Assembly: GCF_000420245.1 (NCBI RefSeq)
Contig: NZ_ATUO01000001.1
Coordinates: 19,501-83,500 of the forward strand
DNA length: 64,000 nucleotides
Source of the DNA: Psychromonas hadalis ATCC BAA-638
GTDB taxonomy: Bacteria > Pseudomonadota > Gammaproteobacteria > Enterobacterales > Psychromonadaceae
Direction: 5' to 3'
Below are positions 9,022-19,715 of the stretch, one piece after another. Every line of letters begins with the position of its first letter. Positions within the stretch are counted from its first letter, which is position 1. The notes below the pieces were generated by a model. It saw only the letters and a list, made by a program, of their open reading frames with translations. It was not told the DNA's origin and searched no databases. The position numbers were made by a program, and so were the translations under genes.

Positions 9022-11382
9022 ATGAAAACTGAATCAGAGCTGCAACTAACCCTGCCTGTTTTACCACTGCGCGATGTTGTGGTGTACCCACACATGGTCA
9101 TTCCACTGTTTGTTGGCCGTAAAAAATCGATTAACTGTTTAGAAGCTGCCATGGAGCAAGGAAAAAAAGTATTATTAGTGGCGCAAACTGAAGCCTCGTT
9201 AGATGATCCTAAAATGGAAGATCTTTACAGCGTTGGCACTGTGGCAAATATTTTACAACTATTAAAGCTACCCGATGGCACTGTGAAAGTATTGGTAGAA
9301 GGGGTGCAACGTGCACAGCTTATTAACAATATTGAACATAAAGATTATTTCTTTTCGGAAATTGAGTTATTAGAGAGTGAGGATATCGACCCTGAAGAGG
9401 AAGATGCACTGCTGCGCACGGTATTAACGCAGTTTGAATCTTATATTAAACTCAATAAAAAAATTCCACCTGAAGTATTAGCCTCGGTTAATGGTATTGA
9501 TGAAGCTGAGCGTTTAGCAGATACCATTGCGGCGCACATGCCGTTGAGTTTAGGTGACAAACAGACCGCACTTGAGATAACTTCTATTACCGAGCGCTTT
9601 GAATTTTTAATGGCGATGATGGAAAGTGAAGAAGATATCTTAAAAGTTGAAAAACGTATCCGTACCCGCGTTAAAAAACAGATGGAGCGTAGCCAACGTG
9701 AGTATTACCTTAACGAGCAGATGAAAGCAATTCAAAAAGAGTTAGGGGAAACGGAAGAGGGGACCAATGAAAATGATCTACTCGGTAAAAAGATAGCAGA
9801 AGCGGGTATGTCAACGGAAGCCAAAGAGAAAGCAGAAGGGGAACTTAAGAAGTTAAAAATGATGTCTCCAATGTCATCGGAAGCAAGTGTTATCCGCACC
9901 TACATCGAAAGTCTCGTTAATGTCCCGTGGAAAAAACGCTCGCCTGTAAAAAAGAATATTGCTAAAGCGCAAGAGATTTTAGATGCGGATCATTATGGTC
10001 TTGAAAAAGTAAAAGAGCGTATTTTAGAGTATTTAGCGGTGCAAACACGCATCAATAAACTCAAAGGCCCTATTTTGTGTTTAGTGGGTCCTCCGGGCGT
10101 GGGTAAAACTTCTTTAGGACAATCTATTGCGCGCGCTACAGGGCGAAAGTATGTGCGTATGGCACTTGGCGGTATACGTGATGAAGCGGAAATTCGTGGG
10201 CATCGCCGCACCTATATCGGCTCTCTACCGGGTAAGATAGTTCAAAAAATGACCAAAGCAGGGGTTAAAAATCCGCTGTTTTTATTAGATGAGATTGATA
10301 AGATGGCCTCTGATATGCGTGGCGACCCTGCTTCTGCATTGCTAGAGGTGTTAGATCCTGAGCAAAATAGTACTTTTAATGATCACTACCTTGAAGTTGA
10401 TTATGATCTTAGTGATGTGATGTTTGTTGCTACTTCAAACTCGATGAACATTCCAGGCCCACTCTTGGATCGTATGGAGGTGATTCGTCTTTCAGGTTAT
10501 ACCGAAGATGAAAAAATGAATATTGCTAAAGAGCATTTAACCGATAAACAGATTAAACGTAATGGTTTGAAAAACAGTGAGATTAGTATTGATGACAGTG
10601 CCATTATTGGTATTGTTCGTTATTATACTCGCGAGGCTGGCGTACGTGCTTTAGAGCGTGAAATATCTAAAATTTGTCGTAAAGTAGTGAAAAAAATTCT
10701 GCTTAATAAGAAATTGAAAAAAGTAGACGTCACCATTGATAATCTTAAAGATTACCTTGGTGTCCGTCGTTATGACTTTGGCAAAGCAGAAAACGCAAAC
10801 CAAGTTGGCCAAGTAACGGGGCTGGCTTATACCGAAGTTGGTGGTGAGCTATTAACCATTGAAGCGACCTCAATGCCAGGTAAAGGTAAATTGAATTATA
10901 CGGGTTCATTAGGTGATGTGATGAAAGAGTCGATTCAAGCAGCCATGACCGTTGTGCGTTCAAAAGCAGAGCAGTGGCGTATTAATGCTGATTTCCATGA
11001 AAAACGTGATTTGCATGTGCATGTACCAGAAGGTGCAACACCTAAAGATGGTCCAAGTGCGGGTGCTGCTATGTGTACAGTATTAGTGTCTAGCCTTACA
11101 GGTATCCCAGTACGTGCAGATGTTGCGATGACCGGTGAAATTACGTTACGTGGTGAAATATTACCGATTGGTGGTTTGAAAGAGAAGCTATTAGCCGCGC
11201 GCCGTGGCGGTATAAAAACAGTATTAATTCCATTTGAGAATACTCGTGATTTGGAGGACATTCCAGCTAATATCAAAGATCAGCTGGAAATTAAACCCGT
11301 TCGCTGGATCGATGAAGTGTTAGAGCTTGCGCTGACTGAAAGCCTAAAAGGCTTTTCAATTGAAGAAACGAAGAAAAAATAA
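9022..11382 (+). CDS. lon: Lon ATP-dependent protease
   Basis: A 786-aa LonA protease that removes misfolded and short-lived regulatory proteins. The order is LAN substrate-binding domain ([19 protein letters not shown]), a coiled coil rich in [15 protein letters not shown]+ module with Walker [10 protein letters not shown] and Walker [11 protein letters not shown], then the peptidase domain. The Ser-Lys dyad sits in [11 protein letters not shown] and [10 protein letters not shown]. Length matches E. coli Lon (784 aa). It has its own heat-shock-type promoter. The C-terminus [10 protein letters not shown] is lysine-rich, as is common in this family. Confidence 0.97.
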   Translation: MKTESELQLTLPVLPLRDVVVYPHMVIPLFVGRKKSINCLEAAMEQGKKVLLVAQTEASLDDPKMEDLYSVGTVANILQLLKLPDGTVKVLVEGVQRAQLINNIEHKDYFFSEIELLESEDIDPEEEDALLRTVLTQFESYIKLNKKIPPEVLASVNGIDEAERLADTIAAHMPLSLGDKQTALEITSITERFEFLMAMMESEEDILKVEKRIRTRVKKQMERSQREYYLNEQMKAIQKELGETEEGTNENDLLGKKIAEAGMSTEAKEKAEGELKKLKMMSPMSSEASVIRTYIESLVNVPWKKRSPVKKNIAKAQEILDADHYGLEKVKERILEYLAVQTRINKLKGPILCLVGPPGVGKTSLGQSIARATGRKYVRMALGGIRDEAEIRGHRRTYIGSLPGKIVQKMTKAGVKNPLFLLDEIDKMASDMRGDPASALLEVLDPEQNSTFNDHYLEVDYDLSDVMFVATSNSMNIPGPLLDRMEVIRLSGYTEDEKMNIAKEHLTDKQIKRNGLKNSEISIDDSAIIGIVRYYTREAGVRALEREISKICRKVVKKILLNKKLKKVDVTIDNLKDYLGVRRYDFGKAENANQVGQVTGLAYTEVGGELLTIEATSMPGKGKLNYTGSLGDVMKESIQAAMTVVRSKAEQWRINADFHEKRDLHVHVPEGATPKDGPSAGAAMCTVLVSSLTGIPVRADVAMTGEITLRGEILPIGGLKEKLLAARRGGIKTVLIPFENTRDLEDIPANIKDQLEIKPVRWIDEVLELALTESLKGFSIEETKKK

Positions 11383-11385
11383 AAA

Positions 11386-11453
11386 AATAGGTGATAAAAC
11401 GCATAAAATAGGGGCTTGTTAGTGAGTTTTTACTAAATTCACTTGCACCTATT
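11386..11453 (+). terminator. Weak candidate stem-loop downstream of lon
   Basis: AATAGGTG (11386-11393) can pair with CACCTATT (11446-11453) around an inner AGTGA/TCACT helix (in the 11420-11443 region). No T-run follows, so it is not a standard terminator. It may be a processing or regulatory hairpin in the lon-hup gap. Confidence 0.3.
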
Positions 11454-11559
11454 CGCATAGCAAAGTAGCCTAACAACCAATATGTTTTAACGTGTGTTCC
11501 TACTACTTTAGACGAAGTTACGGGGTGCACCATAATTATTATAAAATGGGGAATAAAAA

Positions 11560-11835
11560 ATGAACAAAGGTCAACTAATCGATAACATCGCTGAAAGTGC
11601 AGACATCTCTAAAGCAGCAGCTGGTCGCGCATTAGACGCATTCATTGAAAGTGTAACAAGTGCGCTTGTTGAAGGTGATAGTGTATCACTGATTGGTTTT
11701 GGTGCTTTCTCAGTAAAAGATCGCGCAGCACGTACGGGCCGTAACCCACAAACAGGTGCACCAATCGAAATTAAAGCTGCACGAGTACCTGCCTTCAAAG
11801 CGGGCAAATCATTAAAAGATGCAATCAACGCTTAA
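11560..11835 (+). CDS. hupB: DNA-binding protein HU (beta-type)
   Basis: A 91-aa histone-like protein. The N-terminal helices ([20 protein letters not shown]) form the dimer body and the [21 protein letters not shown] segment is the signature leading into the DNA-bending arms. The position between lon and ppiD is that of hupB in E. coli, which supports the beta assignment. GGGGAATAAAAA precedes the ATG. It has its own terminator and probably its own promoter in the 177-bp upstream gap. Confidence 0.95.
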   Translation: MNKGQLIDNIAESADISKAAAGRALDAFIESVTSALVEGDSVSLIGFGAFSVKDRAARTGRNPQTGAPIEIKAARVPAFKAGKSLKDAINA

Positions 11836-11860
11836 TTCGTTGTTTGCTCGACAATGTAGT

Positions 11861-11888
11861 AAGCGCGTCACTTGATGCGCTTTTTTTG
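11861..11888 (+). terminator. Rho-independent terminator after hupB
   Basis: AAGCGCGTC and GATGCGCTT form a stem with one G:U pair around a small ACTT loop, followed by seven T residues, 25 bp after the hupB stop. Confidence 0.85.
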
Positions 11889-12055
11889 TTTTAAGCCGAG
11901 TGTAATATTTTACATTTAGACGGATTAAAACAGCTCAGTGCATATGGACATGTACTGATTTAAATAAGTAACTATTTAATCTCCTTTAAAATTTAAAGTT
12001 GTTTTTGGCACAATGTTTTGAAAATAGTTACTTAATAACAGATAGAGAAAAAATT

Positions 12056-13954
12056 ATGTTAGAGAAAATGCGCGAAGGCTCACAAGGGATTGCTGCTAAA
12101 ATTATATTAATTGTGATTATCTTATCGTTTGCTTTAGCGGGCGTGAGCGGTTATTTAGGTGGTAGCAATGTCGCGGTTGCGGTTATTGTTAATAATCAAG
12201 AGATCACACAAGCAAGTGTAGATCAAGCTTATCAAAATGAACGTTCTCGTTTACAACAGCAATATGGTGAGCAATTTGAAATATTAGCTTCCAATCCTAA
12301 TTTTGCACAGCAGGTACGAGCACAAGCAACACAAGGTTTAATTTCTGATACATTGATTGCACAAGCGATTAATGAGATGGGATTACGTGTTGGTGATGAA
12401 CAGATCAAAAATGAAATTCGTAATATGACAGAATTTCAACTTGATGGTAAATTCAACAATGAACAATACTTAGCGGTGTTACGCCGTGCAAGTTATACCC
12501 CAGCACAGTTTAGTCAAAGCTTAAAAAGTGATTTAGCGCGTCGTCAACTGTTACAGATGTTAGTGGGCAGTGAATTTGTATTACCCACAGAGGTTGATAT
12601 TGCAAACCAGTTACAGGCTCAACAACGCGTTGCTAAAGTATTAACAGTAAGCGCTTCTGATTTTGAAGATGTTGCTCCTGTAACAGATGCAGAGATTAGC
12701 GAGTATTACCAAAATAATAGCGCACGATTTCAAGCTGCAGAGCAAGTCAGTGTTAATTATGTCTTGTTAGATGGCAGCACATTAGTTGACCAAGTCAGCA
12801 TTACAGATGCTGAAATTGAAGCATATTATGAGTCGCATCAATCTGATTATCAACGTGCTGAGCGTCGTAAAGTTGCACATATTTTAGTGCAGGGAGTCAC
12901 ACCTGAAGCGAAGCAAAAAGCAGAAATGATGCTTGCTGAGCTTAATGAGGGTGCAGATTTTTCTTTATTAGCAACAGAAAAATCAGACGATACTTACTCT
13001 GCTAAAAATAGTGGGGAATTAGATTGGTTTGAAGCGGGTGTGATGGATCCTGCTTTTGATAAAGCGTCTTTTGAGTTAACTAAAGTAGCACCTGTTTCAA
13101 TGGTTGTTGAATCGCAGTTTGGTTATCATATTATTAAATTAGTTGATATCGAAGCAAGCGAAGCATTACCATTGAGTGATGTTAAAGTACGTGTTGAAAC
13201 TGCGTTGCAAAAAGAGAAAACCAATGAATTTTATTACGAACTTTATCAGAGCTTAAGTGAAGTTGCTTTTGAGTCGCCTGATAACCTTGAAGAAGCTGCG
13301 GGCGCTGTCTCTGTTGAAGTACAACATAGTGAGCTGTTTAACGCTAATAATGCACCACAAGTGCTCGCAAGTAGAGCGGTATTGCAAACACTATTTGATC
13401 AAAATTTTCGTGAAGAGGGTATGAACTCTGAACTGATTGAACTGTCTGAAAACAAAGCCATTGTTGTACGCGTGAATGAATACAAGCAAGCAACGGTAAA
13501 ACCGCTAACTGAAGTTACTGCGCAGATTAAAGCGCAACTAAGCGCACAAAAATCACGTGATTTAGCTCAGCAATTTGTGAAATCAGTCATGGTTAAACTT
13601 GAGAACAAAGAATCAATTGAAGCTGAACTTACAGAAAAAGATCTCGCCTTTAGTGCAGATCTGACTTTTGCGCGTTATACACGCGAATATGACTATCAAG
13701 TGATTCAGAAATTGTTCAAACTGGTGAAACCTGCTGAAGGTGAAGTTTCTCGCCAATGGGTTACTGCTAGTACAGGTGACTTTGCAATTATTGAACTTTC
13801 AAAAGTAATTGAAGTTGATGCAAGTGCAGATAATAGTGAAGCGAAAGCACAAATTAAAAACATGTTAGCGCGTTCAACCTCAGATGAAACCTATCAAGCA
13901 TTAGTGGCTCAATTAATTGCCAATGCAGAGATTAAATATCCTGTTGCTAATTAA
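12056..13954 (+). CDS. ppiD: PpiD, membrane-anchored periplasmic parvulin-like chaperone
   Basis: A 632-aa SurA/PpiD-type chaperone that meets proteins emerging from SecYEG. Residues 1-40 hold a cytoplasmic MLEKMREGSQG start and one transmembrane anchor (ILIVIILSFALAGVSGYLGG), nearly the same plan as E. coli PpiD. A SurA_N-type helical domain follows. A parvulin domain (RKVAHILVQG to FGYHIIKLVD) lies at about 270-370, and a long C-terminal domain ends the protein. The frame extends back to a TTG at 11999, but the ATG at 12056 matches the family's start, so I use it. Confidence 0.93.
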   Translation: MLEKMREGSQGIAAKIILIVIILSFALAGVSGYLGGSNVAVAVIVNNQEITQASVDQAYQNERSRLQQQYGEQFEILASNPNFAQQVRAQATQGLISDTLIAQAINEMGLRVGDEQIKNEIRNMTEFQLDGKFNNEQYLAVLRRASYTPAQFSQSLKSDLARRQLLQMLVGSEFVLPTEVDIANQLQAQQRVAKVLTVSASDFEDVAPVTDAEISEYYQNNSARFQAAEQVSVNYVLLDGSTLVDQVSITDAEIEAYYESHQSDYQRAERRKVAHILVQGVTPEAKQKAEMMLAELNEGADFSLLATEKSDDTYSAKNSGELDWFEAGVMDPAFDKASFELTKVAPVSMVVESQFGYHIIKLVDIEASEALPLSDVKVRVETALQKEKTNEFYYELYQSLSEVAFESPDNLEEAAGAVSVEVQHSELFNANNAPQVLASRAVLQTLFDQNFREEGMNSELIELSENKAIVVRVNEYKQATVKPLTEVTAQIKAQLSAQKSRDLAQQFVKSVMVKLENKESIEAELTEKDLAFSADLTFARYTREYDYQVIQKLFKLVKPAEGEVSRQWVTASTGDFAIIELSKVIEVDASADNSEAKAQIKNMLARSTSDETYQALVAQLIANAEIKYPVAN

Positions 13955-13981
13955 CTTTTAGCTGTTATTTAAGATGATACT

Positions 13982-14009
13982 GAGGCGACTATTTTAGTCG
14001 CCTTTTTTG
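13982..14009 (+). terminator. Rho-independent terminator after ppiD
   Basis: AGGCGACTA and TAGTCGCCT form a perfect 9-bp stem with a TTT loop followed by T residues, 29 bp after the ppiD stop. Confidence 0.9.
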
Positions 14010-14050
14010 TAACTAGTGCCTTTGGACTTAAATTCGATCACTATTACCCG

Positions 14051-14088
14051 TAAAAAACTTTTAAAAATAGTGGGTTATTTTTAAAAGT
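14051..14088 (-). terminator. AU-rich terminator for the subtilisin gene
   Basis: ACTTTTAAAAATA (14057-14069) and TATTTTTAAAAGT (14076-14088) are a perfect 13-bp inverted repeat with a 6-base loop. Read on the minus strand the hairpin is followed by TTTTTTA, in the right place to end the protease transcript. Confidence 0.65.
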
Positions 14089-14115
14089 AATTACTGTTAT
14101 TTAAGTCTGTTGCCA

Positions 14116-15516
14116 CTAGTGAAAATTATTAATATATAAGAAACCTTCAGTATGTGGAAAACCACCACGAATAGAAAATGTATTATTGTTGGTCTCCTCT
14201 TCATTTAACAGCAATGCCTCACGTGCATTAATAAATGCAGAATAATCAGCGCGATTCGGGTAAGCTTTTAAATAGAGTGCGACAGCGCCTGCTACATGTG
14301 GCGAAGCCATGGATGTGCCACTGATTGTCTCATATTTGTTATCTTTCCAAGTGGAGAGAATGCCCATGCCGGGTGCTGAAATAGCAACAGGAAAAGAGTT
14401 ATGTTGATGGCCCAATATTGTGCTTTTATTCCCCCAGTTGGACCATGATGGCCAACCAAATTGTCCAGTAACGTTACCATTGCTATCAGTTACTCTACCA
14501 ATGGCTGAAACTGCGATGCTACTATCATCATAAGATGCGGGTTTTTTGGTGCTTGCGTCAACGCCTTCATTACCAGCTGCAACCACGAAGACTGCGCCGT
14601 GCTGTGTTGCACGACAGATTGCTTCATGGTAGCTATCTTTTCCTTGGTATGAGTCTGCGGAGCAAATACCACTTTTACTACCATTACCACCTATAGACAT
14701 ATTAACAACATAAGCAACATGCATATCTGCCATATAAGCTGCCATTTTATCAATGCCACTAATAATACCTGAGGTGTAACCTGAGCCACGACTATCGAGT
14801 ACTTTCACTGCATGTAAGATAACTTCAGGCGCTACACCTATTACGCCAAAGGCATTGTTTTCCGCTCCTACTGTTCCTGCCACGTGTGTGCCGTGGCCGT
14901 TATCATCATCCCAAGCTTCTCGGCAGCTACTTTTTTTACCTTTGCCTTGGCAAGAAATGGTTGTAAAACCTACTCCTAAGTTTTGTAAGTCTTCATGGTT
15001 AGAATCAATACCTGTATCAATAATAAACAGATGGATTCCTTCTGCCTTGTTATCTGCTGCAAGCCCTATTCTTTCAATACCCCATGGTGTCTGTTGCGTT
15101 GACTCTTCACTCGGTGTAATCCCACAACCCGGTCCTGTTGGATTATCTGTACAGCGTGGCGCTTTAAGTGTTTTATTTGGTCGCAAAGGGAAATGCTGTA
15201 GCTTATCTACTTCAATATATTTAATGCGTGGGTCATTACTTAGTGTGGCTAATCGCTTATGTGATAAATTTGTTGAGAAACCATAAAGTACATTACCAAA
15301 GCTATGTTTGGCTTTTAAGCCCATAGAGAGTGCAATATTGGAAGCTTGATTACGCTTGTTTTTTCCTTTATCAATGTTGTAATTATCATTGAGCACTACA
15401 ATCACTTTAATTTTGTTATCTAAAAGTTTTGAGTTATCCGAAAATAAACTGGGCGAGGCGATAAGCATTAAAAGTAGCAGAAAAAAGGGCCGTATATAAG
15501 GAAGGTAAATAGACAT
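14116..15516 (-). CDS. Secreted subtilisin-like serine protease (S8 family)
   Basis: A 466-aa preproprotease. A signal peptide (about residues 1-26, hydrophobic FFLLLLMLIASPSLF) is followed by an I9 inhibitor-type propeptide (about 35-108) and the S8 catalytic domain. The triad is Asp167 (FIIDTGID), His208 (NGHGTHVAG) and Ser402 (SGTSMASPHVAG), with the oxyanion Asn316 in AAGNEG. Several cysteines in the mature part suggest disulphides. It lies alone, divergent from the chemoreceptor. It is probably an extracellular protease for protein scavenging, with no secretion-system C-terminal domain visible. Confidence 0.93.
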   Translation of the reverse strand: MSIYLPYIRPFFLLLLMLIASPSLFSDNSKLLDNKIKVIVVLNDNYNIDKGKNKRNQASNIALSMGLKAKHSFGNVLYGFSTNLSHKRLATLSNDPRIKYIEVDKLQHFPLRPNKTLKAPRCTDNPTGPGCGITPSEESTQQTPWGIERIGLAADNKAEGIHLFIIDTGIDSNHEDLQNLGVGFTTISCQGKGKKSSCREAWDDDNGHGTHVAGTVGAENNAFGVIGVAPEVILHAVKVLDSRGSGYTSGIISGIDKMAAYMADMHVAYVVNMSIGGNGSKSGICSADSYQGKDSYHEAICRATQHGAVFVVAAGNEGVDASTKKPASYDDSSIAVSAIGRVTDSNGNVTGQFGWPSWSNWGNKSTILGHQHNSFPVAISAPGMGILSTWKDNKYETISGTSMASPHVAGAVALYLKAYPNRADYSAFINAREALLLNEEETNNNTFSIRGGFPHTEGFLYINNFH

Positions 15517-15711
15517 GTTCTTTCTCCTGTTTATTAAAAATTAGATTTATGAACCGCACCCTCAAGTATAGTATTGCAGTTGACCATTACAGTAATATTT
15601 TTTTTGACTAATAAAGTATTTGCTTATTCATCAGTAATCTATTAACTGGCAATAAATTTTATTCGTTCTAAGCTCTGCTTAGGAATTGGTTTATAGATCA
15701 GGGGTAAAAAT

Positions 15712-17592
15712 ATGAAAGTTGCGGTTAAAGTTGTATTAGTTTCTTCGCTGGTACTTATTATTGCGATTAGTTCACTCTCTCTTTTTCAATATAAAGCGAT
15801 AACAAGTACGTTGCGACAACAATCAAGTAATGCGATTGAGGAATCTAGTGATGCGCTTGCTCAGCAAATTACTAATTGGCTTAATGGTAAATTAGAGATC
15901 ATTGATTTGATGTCACAGGTGATAGATGCTGATTTTAATGCATCAATGATTCAAAAAACATTTAATAGCCCGTTATTAAAAAAGAATTTTGTACTTATCT
16001 TTGGTGGTTTAGCCACTGATGGTAAAGCGATAACAAATGATCCCTCTTGGAATCCTGAAAATTGGGATGCGCGGAAAAGACCTTGGTATGATTTGGCTAA
16101 ATCATCTGATCTTGCAAAAATCACAGAGCCATATGAAGATTCGGTGACCAAAGATATTTTAATCTCTGTGGCTGCTAATTTAACGGATAATGGTAAGTTT
16201 ATGGGGGCATTCGGGGGGGATTTAAGTCTTAAAACAGTGTCTGATTCACTTAATACACTCACCTTTAATGACGCCGGTTATGCTTTTTTAGTTACTAAAA
16301 GTGGCAATATTATTAGCCACCCAGACGGTAATTATAATGGTAAAAATTACAGTCAGCTGTTTGCTGGTAAAGCACTGACATTAGATAAACATATTCAAGA
16401 GGTCTCTGTAAATGGTAAGACTTTATGGGTTAGTTTTACCGCATTAAAAAATCTACGTGGTATGGCGTGGTATATCGGTGTTGTCGTTGATGAAAGCATT
16501 GTCATGAAAGATGCTAATGCGATGGGATTACAAACCTTAGCGGGTGTGATCATCAGCCTCCTGATTAGTATTATTGCATTAAGTGCGGTAATGAAAAAAA
16601 TACTACAACCAATTGGTCTGTTATCTGAGTCTTTGGTTGAGATTAATAGTGGCAACGGGGACTTGACTAAACGATTACCCATTATTTCTCGTGATGAGTT
16701 TGGTGATGTTGCTGAGCAATTTAATATTTTCGTGGGAAATTTACAGGTTATTATTTCCAAAGTAAAAAACCTTGCTTCTGAAGTGGATCAAAGTACAGAA
16801 TTAGTCAGTACTGAATCTGAAAAAGCGTCTAGAGAATTAGATCAACAACTCACTGAGCTTGACCAGCTGGCAACGGCGATGAACCAGATGGCTTCAAGTG
16901 CGGTTGAAGTAGCAAGTAATGCTCAAGCTGCTGCGCAATCTGCCACCACGGCAGATCAAGAAACAGCAACGGGTGTTGCTATTGTTTCTAATGCAACAGA
17001 TTCCATTAATAAACTAGCGATACAGATGGAAAAAGCGGTTGACTCTGTCGTTGAATTGGCTAATTTTAGTAATAATATCGAATCTATTTTAACGGTTATT
17101 ACCGCTATCGCAGAGCAAACGAACTTACTAGCACTTAATGCGGCCATTGAAGCTGCACGTGCGGGTGAATCAGGTCGTGGTTTTGCAGTTGTTGCTGATG
17201 AAGTACGCTCTCTTGCATCTCGTACCCAAGAGTCAACCAGTGAAATCCGTTCTATGATTGAGCAGTTACAAGCAGGGGTACGCAAGGCTGAAACGAATAT
17301 TAAAGAGAGCCGTGAAGTCGCGATAACCACCTCCGAAGAGGCGAGTAAAGCGAATGAAGCGTTAGAAATTATTCGCACTGCAATCGTGCAAATTAGTGAT
17401 ATGAATTTACAAATTGCAGCCGCAGCTGAACAACAATCTGCGACTTCAGAGGAGATAAATCGCAATACCACTAATATTCGAGATATCAGTCAAAATGTTT
17501 CTAACGGAGCGCAGCAACAGGTAAAATATGCGCAATTAATGAAACAGCAGGTAGCAGATCAAGATACTCAACTTAATAAATTTAAAGTGTAA
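15712..17592 (+). CDS. Methyl-accepting chemotaxis protein with a dCache sensor
   Basis: A 626-aa chemoreceptor: N-terminal membrane anchor (about 5-25), periplasmic dCache domain, second membrane segment (about 273-295), HAMP ([22 protein letters not shown]) and a cytoplasmic signalling domain whose tip reads [20 protein letters not shown]. The sensor has R-P-W-Y, a Tyr 15 residues later (EPY) and an Asp in FGGDLSL, in the spacing of the amino-acid-binding dCache motif as I recall it from PctA, but with Trp where the first motif Tyr is expected. No C-terminal CheR-binding pentapeptide is present. An amino acid or amine ligand is likely. Confidence 0.93.
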   Translation: MKVAVKVVLVSSLVLIIAISSLSLFQYKAITSTLRQQSSNAIEESSDALAQQITNWLNGKLEIIDLMSQVIDADFNASMIQKTFNSPLLKKNFVLIFGGLATDGKAITNDPSWNPENWDARKRPWYDLAKSSDLAKITEPYEDSVTKDILISVAANLTDNGKFMGAFGGDLSLKTVSDSLNTLTFNDAGYAFLVTKSGNIISHPDGNYNGKNYSQLFAGKALTLDKHIQEVSVNGKTLWVSFTALKNLRGMAWYIGVVVDESIVMKDANAMGLQTLAGVIISLLISIIALSAVMKKILQPIGLLSESLVEINSGNGDLTKRLPIISRDEFGDVAEQFNIFVGNLQVIISKVKNLASEVDQSTELVSTESEKASRELDQQLTELDQLATAMNQMASSAVEVASNAQAAAQSATTADQETATGVAIVSNATDSINKLAIQMEKAVDSVVELANFSNNIESILTVITAIAEQTNLLALNAAIEAARAGESGRGFAVVADEVRSLASRTQESTSEIRSMIEQLQAGVRKAETNIKESREVAITTSEEASKANEALEIIRTAIVQISDMNLQIAAAAEQQSATSEEINRNTTNIRDISQNVSNGAQQQVKYAQLMKQQVADQDTQLNKFKV

Positions 17593-17997
17593 TTAGCTTT
17601 GAATAAGATAAAACTCAAAGATCTCTTGTTGCTCCGCAGCCTCCACAATCGCTTTGATCATTAAAGCAAAGCCGGCAGGTTGTGGGCGTTTTTTTCTTAT
17701 CTTTTGCCACAGTGTAACTTCGGGTGTTTCTGACTCAACAAACTGTTTTAAATTGGCAATATCATCGTTATTAAAACGAAACAGTTGTGCGTCATAACGG
17801 TGTGTTTCGGGGTTAACTGCTAGCCATTCATAATTTTGCTCAAATAATACTTTTTGCTGATCGTAGGCGATATAAAGTGTTTCACCAATCCCTGTTATTG
17901 CAGGTATATCAGTTAATTCAAAAGCGGAGTATTCACCTGTTTCATCATTTGGTAACGCGTAAATGATATTGTCATTATTGGTAATATAGCGTTGCAT
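17593..17997 (-). CDS. Conserved hypothetical protein, 134 aa
   Basis: A soluble acidic 134-aa protein starting MQRYITNNDNIIYALPND, with many aromatic residues (YEWLAVNPETHRYDAQLF) and no signal or membrane segment. Its stop directly abuts the stop of the chemoreceptor (convergent, no gap). Normal codon use and full occupation of the gap support a real gene. I do not recognise a domain; it resembles small cytoplasmic proteins of marine gammaproteobacteria annotated only as hypothetical. Confidence 0.7.
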   Translation of the reverse strand: MQRYITNNDNIIYALPNDETGEYSAFELTDIPAITGIGETLYIAYDQQKVLFEQNYEWLAVNPETHRYDAQLFRFNNDDIANLKQFVESETPEVTLWQKIRKKRPQPAGFALMIKAIVEAAEQQEIFEFYLIQS

Positions 17998-18097
17998 ATG
18001 TTTATCCTAAAAACTTTGCAGAAAGGTTAGATCATAACAGTTAGTGCCCATGTTACAATTACTTCATTGAAGATTTAAAACAACTTTAGAGGTTATT

Positions 18098-18376
18098 ATG
18101 GCTAGAACTGTTGCCGCATTACACATTTTGGTAAAGCACAAAGAGCAAGCTGAAGACATTCTTGCACAGCTTAAAAAAGGAGCAAAGTTTCAAACCCTTG
18201 CAAAAAAACACTCCAACTGTCCATCGGGAAAAAAGGGGGGGGATTTAGGTGAATTTAAAAAGGGACAAATGGTACCCGCTTTTGATAAAGCTTGCTTTAC
18301 GGGTGAGATTTTAACGCCATTATTAGTAAAAACAAAACATGGCTGGCATGTGCTAAAGGTACTTTACAGGACCTGA
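18098..18376 (+). CDS. ppiC: PpiC, cytoplasmic parvulin prolyl isomerase
   Basis: A 92-aa single parvulin domain with no signal peptide, the same size as E. coli PpiC (Par10, 93 aa). It starts [18 protein letters not shown] and ends FGYHIIK-equivalent [13 protein letters not shown]. Catalytic-pocket features include the HILV histidine, the [15 protein letters not shown] core and the C-terminal His in HGWH. It catalyses cis-trans isomerisation of peptidyl-prolyl bonds. AGAGG precedes the ATG. Confidence 0.93.
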   Translation: MARTVAALHILVKHKEQAEDILAQLKKGAKFQTLAKKHSNCPSGKKGGDLGEFKKGQMVPAFDKACFTGEILTPLLVKTKHGWHVLKVLYRT

Positions 18377-18476
18377 TTAACACTTCTTAACTATCAACTT
18401 CTTGAATTATATTTATTAATTTGAATTTCACACTGAAACACAGCATATTAAACAAATCTAAAAAAAAGGAATTGAT

Positions 18477-19715
18477 ATGCTGTTGTATGAACCTACAGAT
18501 AATAGAAAACTGAATATCAGCTATTCATTAGCCAATTTGACTGACTCAACAAGCAGGTTACAGACAGGGATTACGGATAACTTTGCAACAATGTCATTGT
18601 CTAAGCTAATCGGTGGCGGTATTAAGTCTATAGATGAACTGAATGCTGCTGAGCAGTGTTTACGAGCACTGATCTTTCATGAAACTGTTGTACGACAGTC
18701 TCCATGTGTCACAGTGGACAATTTATTTTCACCTGAATTGGAGCTGGATAAGTCTCCAGTACATTTATCTGACTATCTAGGAACTGACATCATCAAGCAC
18801 TATGTCGGTAATATTAACAATCTCAGAGGCTTCACTGACGAGAAACAGGCAATGGCCGAAATTTCTCGAAGAAATGAAAAGAATAAGCAAAAAAAGGAAT
18901 TACATCGAAAACATGGATTTACTGAACCAGTATTTTCTTATTCATCTGATAGCTGCCCATTAGGGTACGTAGCTAACAACATAACTGATTACACAAGATC
19001 TTGTTTTGCGAAAGACTTAAGTCTTCAATCTAGATTTATACTTCCAATCGCTCAAACCAAGCTATCCTCTTATATTTCATATCCATTTCTGTTGAATAAC
19101 TTTGAAAATACAGCTCTGAACCAAGAAAAGGTATATCAAGCAAAAGAGTTTTTTGGCTCTATTGATGATGTGTGGAAGTTATATAATGAGAAGCTAAGAA
19201 ACCAAATCGAATTTTCAACACCAGTATTTTTGAATATTGTTTTAACTAGAGCATCGAACAAAGATGACATTGGTAGAGTGATTCTTGAATTGCGAGATGA
19301 GTACAGAGGTGCTAGAGCAGAGCTTTGGAGACATTTTGATAATGCTGATGAGTGTGATTCTAAGGACATTCTTATAGACATCGAGGATATAACTAAACGG
19401 ATATTTAATGAGTCATTGCTTTCAAGTTCTAACATGAAACTCGTTGCATCTCTTGATAACAGGAAGAGATTTGTTTCTTACTTGACTGCTGGAGCTATAC
19501 TTTTCAGTGTGGCTGACGCTGGTACTGCAATGGCAATACTTGCTCTTACGAATGCATATTTGAATAGTTTAACTGTTGGAAATTCAATGAATATGACGGC
19601 AGCACGCCTGACGGTTCAACATATACAGCAACTGAATCAGGAAGGACTTTTTACTAAGTTCTTCACACCTCAAGAAATACGCGATATTGAATGTTCATTA
19701 AGAAATTATAGTTAA
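18477..19715 (+). CDS. Orphan 412-aa protein of unknown function, probably acquired
   Basis: The product starts MLLYEPTDNRKLNISYSLAN. It is mainly soluble and charged, with one hydrophobic stretch near the C-terminus (about 345-375, AGAILFSVADAGTAMAILAL). A central segment VFLNIVLTRASNKDDIGRVI followed by an LRDEYRGAR helix looks like a conserved core but I cannot tie it to a named family. Codon use differs from its neighbours: many AGA, ATA and CTA codons and fewer CGT. AAAAGG precedes the ATG. It sits between ppiC and a methyltransferase whose ATG overlaps the sequence directly after its stop. I infer horizontal acquisition; function is unknown. Confidence 0.75.
   Translation: MLLYEPTDNRKLNISYSLANLTDSTSRLQTGITDNFATMSLSKLIGGGIKSIDELNAAEQCLRALIFHETVVRQSPCVTVDNLFSPELELDKSPVHLSDYLGTDIIKHYVGNINNLRGFTDEKQAMAEISRRNEKNKQKKELHRKHGFTEPVFSYSSDSCPLGYVANNITDYTRSCFAKDLSLQSRFILPIAQTKLSSYISYPFLLNNFENTALNQEKVYQAKEFFGSIDDVWKLYNEKLRNQIEFSTPVFLNIVLTRASNKDDIGRVILELRDEYRGARAELWRHFDNADECDSKDILIDIEDITKRIFNESLLSSSNMKLVASLDNRKRFVSYLTAGAILFSVADAGTAMAILALTNAYLNSLTVGNSMNMTAARLTVQHIQQLNQEGLFTKFFTPQEIRDIECSLRNYS

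Noticed and set aside
11999..12055. N-terminal extension of ppiD from a TTG start
   Set aside because: The ATG at 12056 gives the family's usual short cytoplasmic start followed by the membrane anchor; the extra 19 residues have no match to PpiD.
14855..15286. 143-codon plus-strand frame inside the subtilisin gene
   Set aside because: It is antisense to a well-supported protease with a complete catalytic triad; a shadow frame.
15600..15711. Possible sigma-28 promoter (TAAAG near 15618) for the chemoreceptor
   Set aside because: The expected GCCGATAA -10 element is not present at the right spacing.
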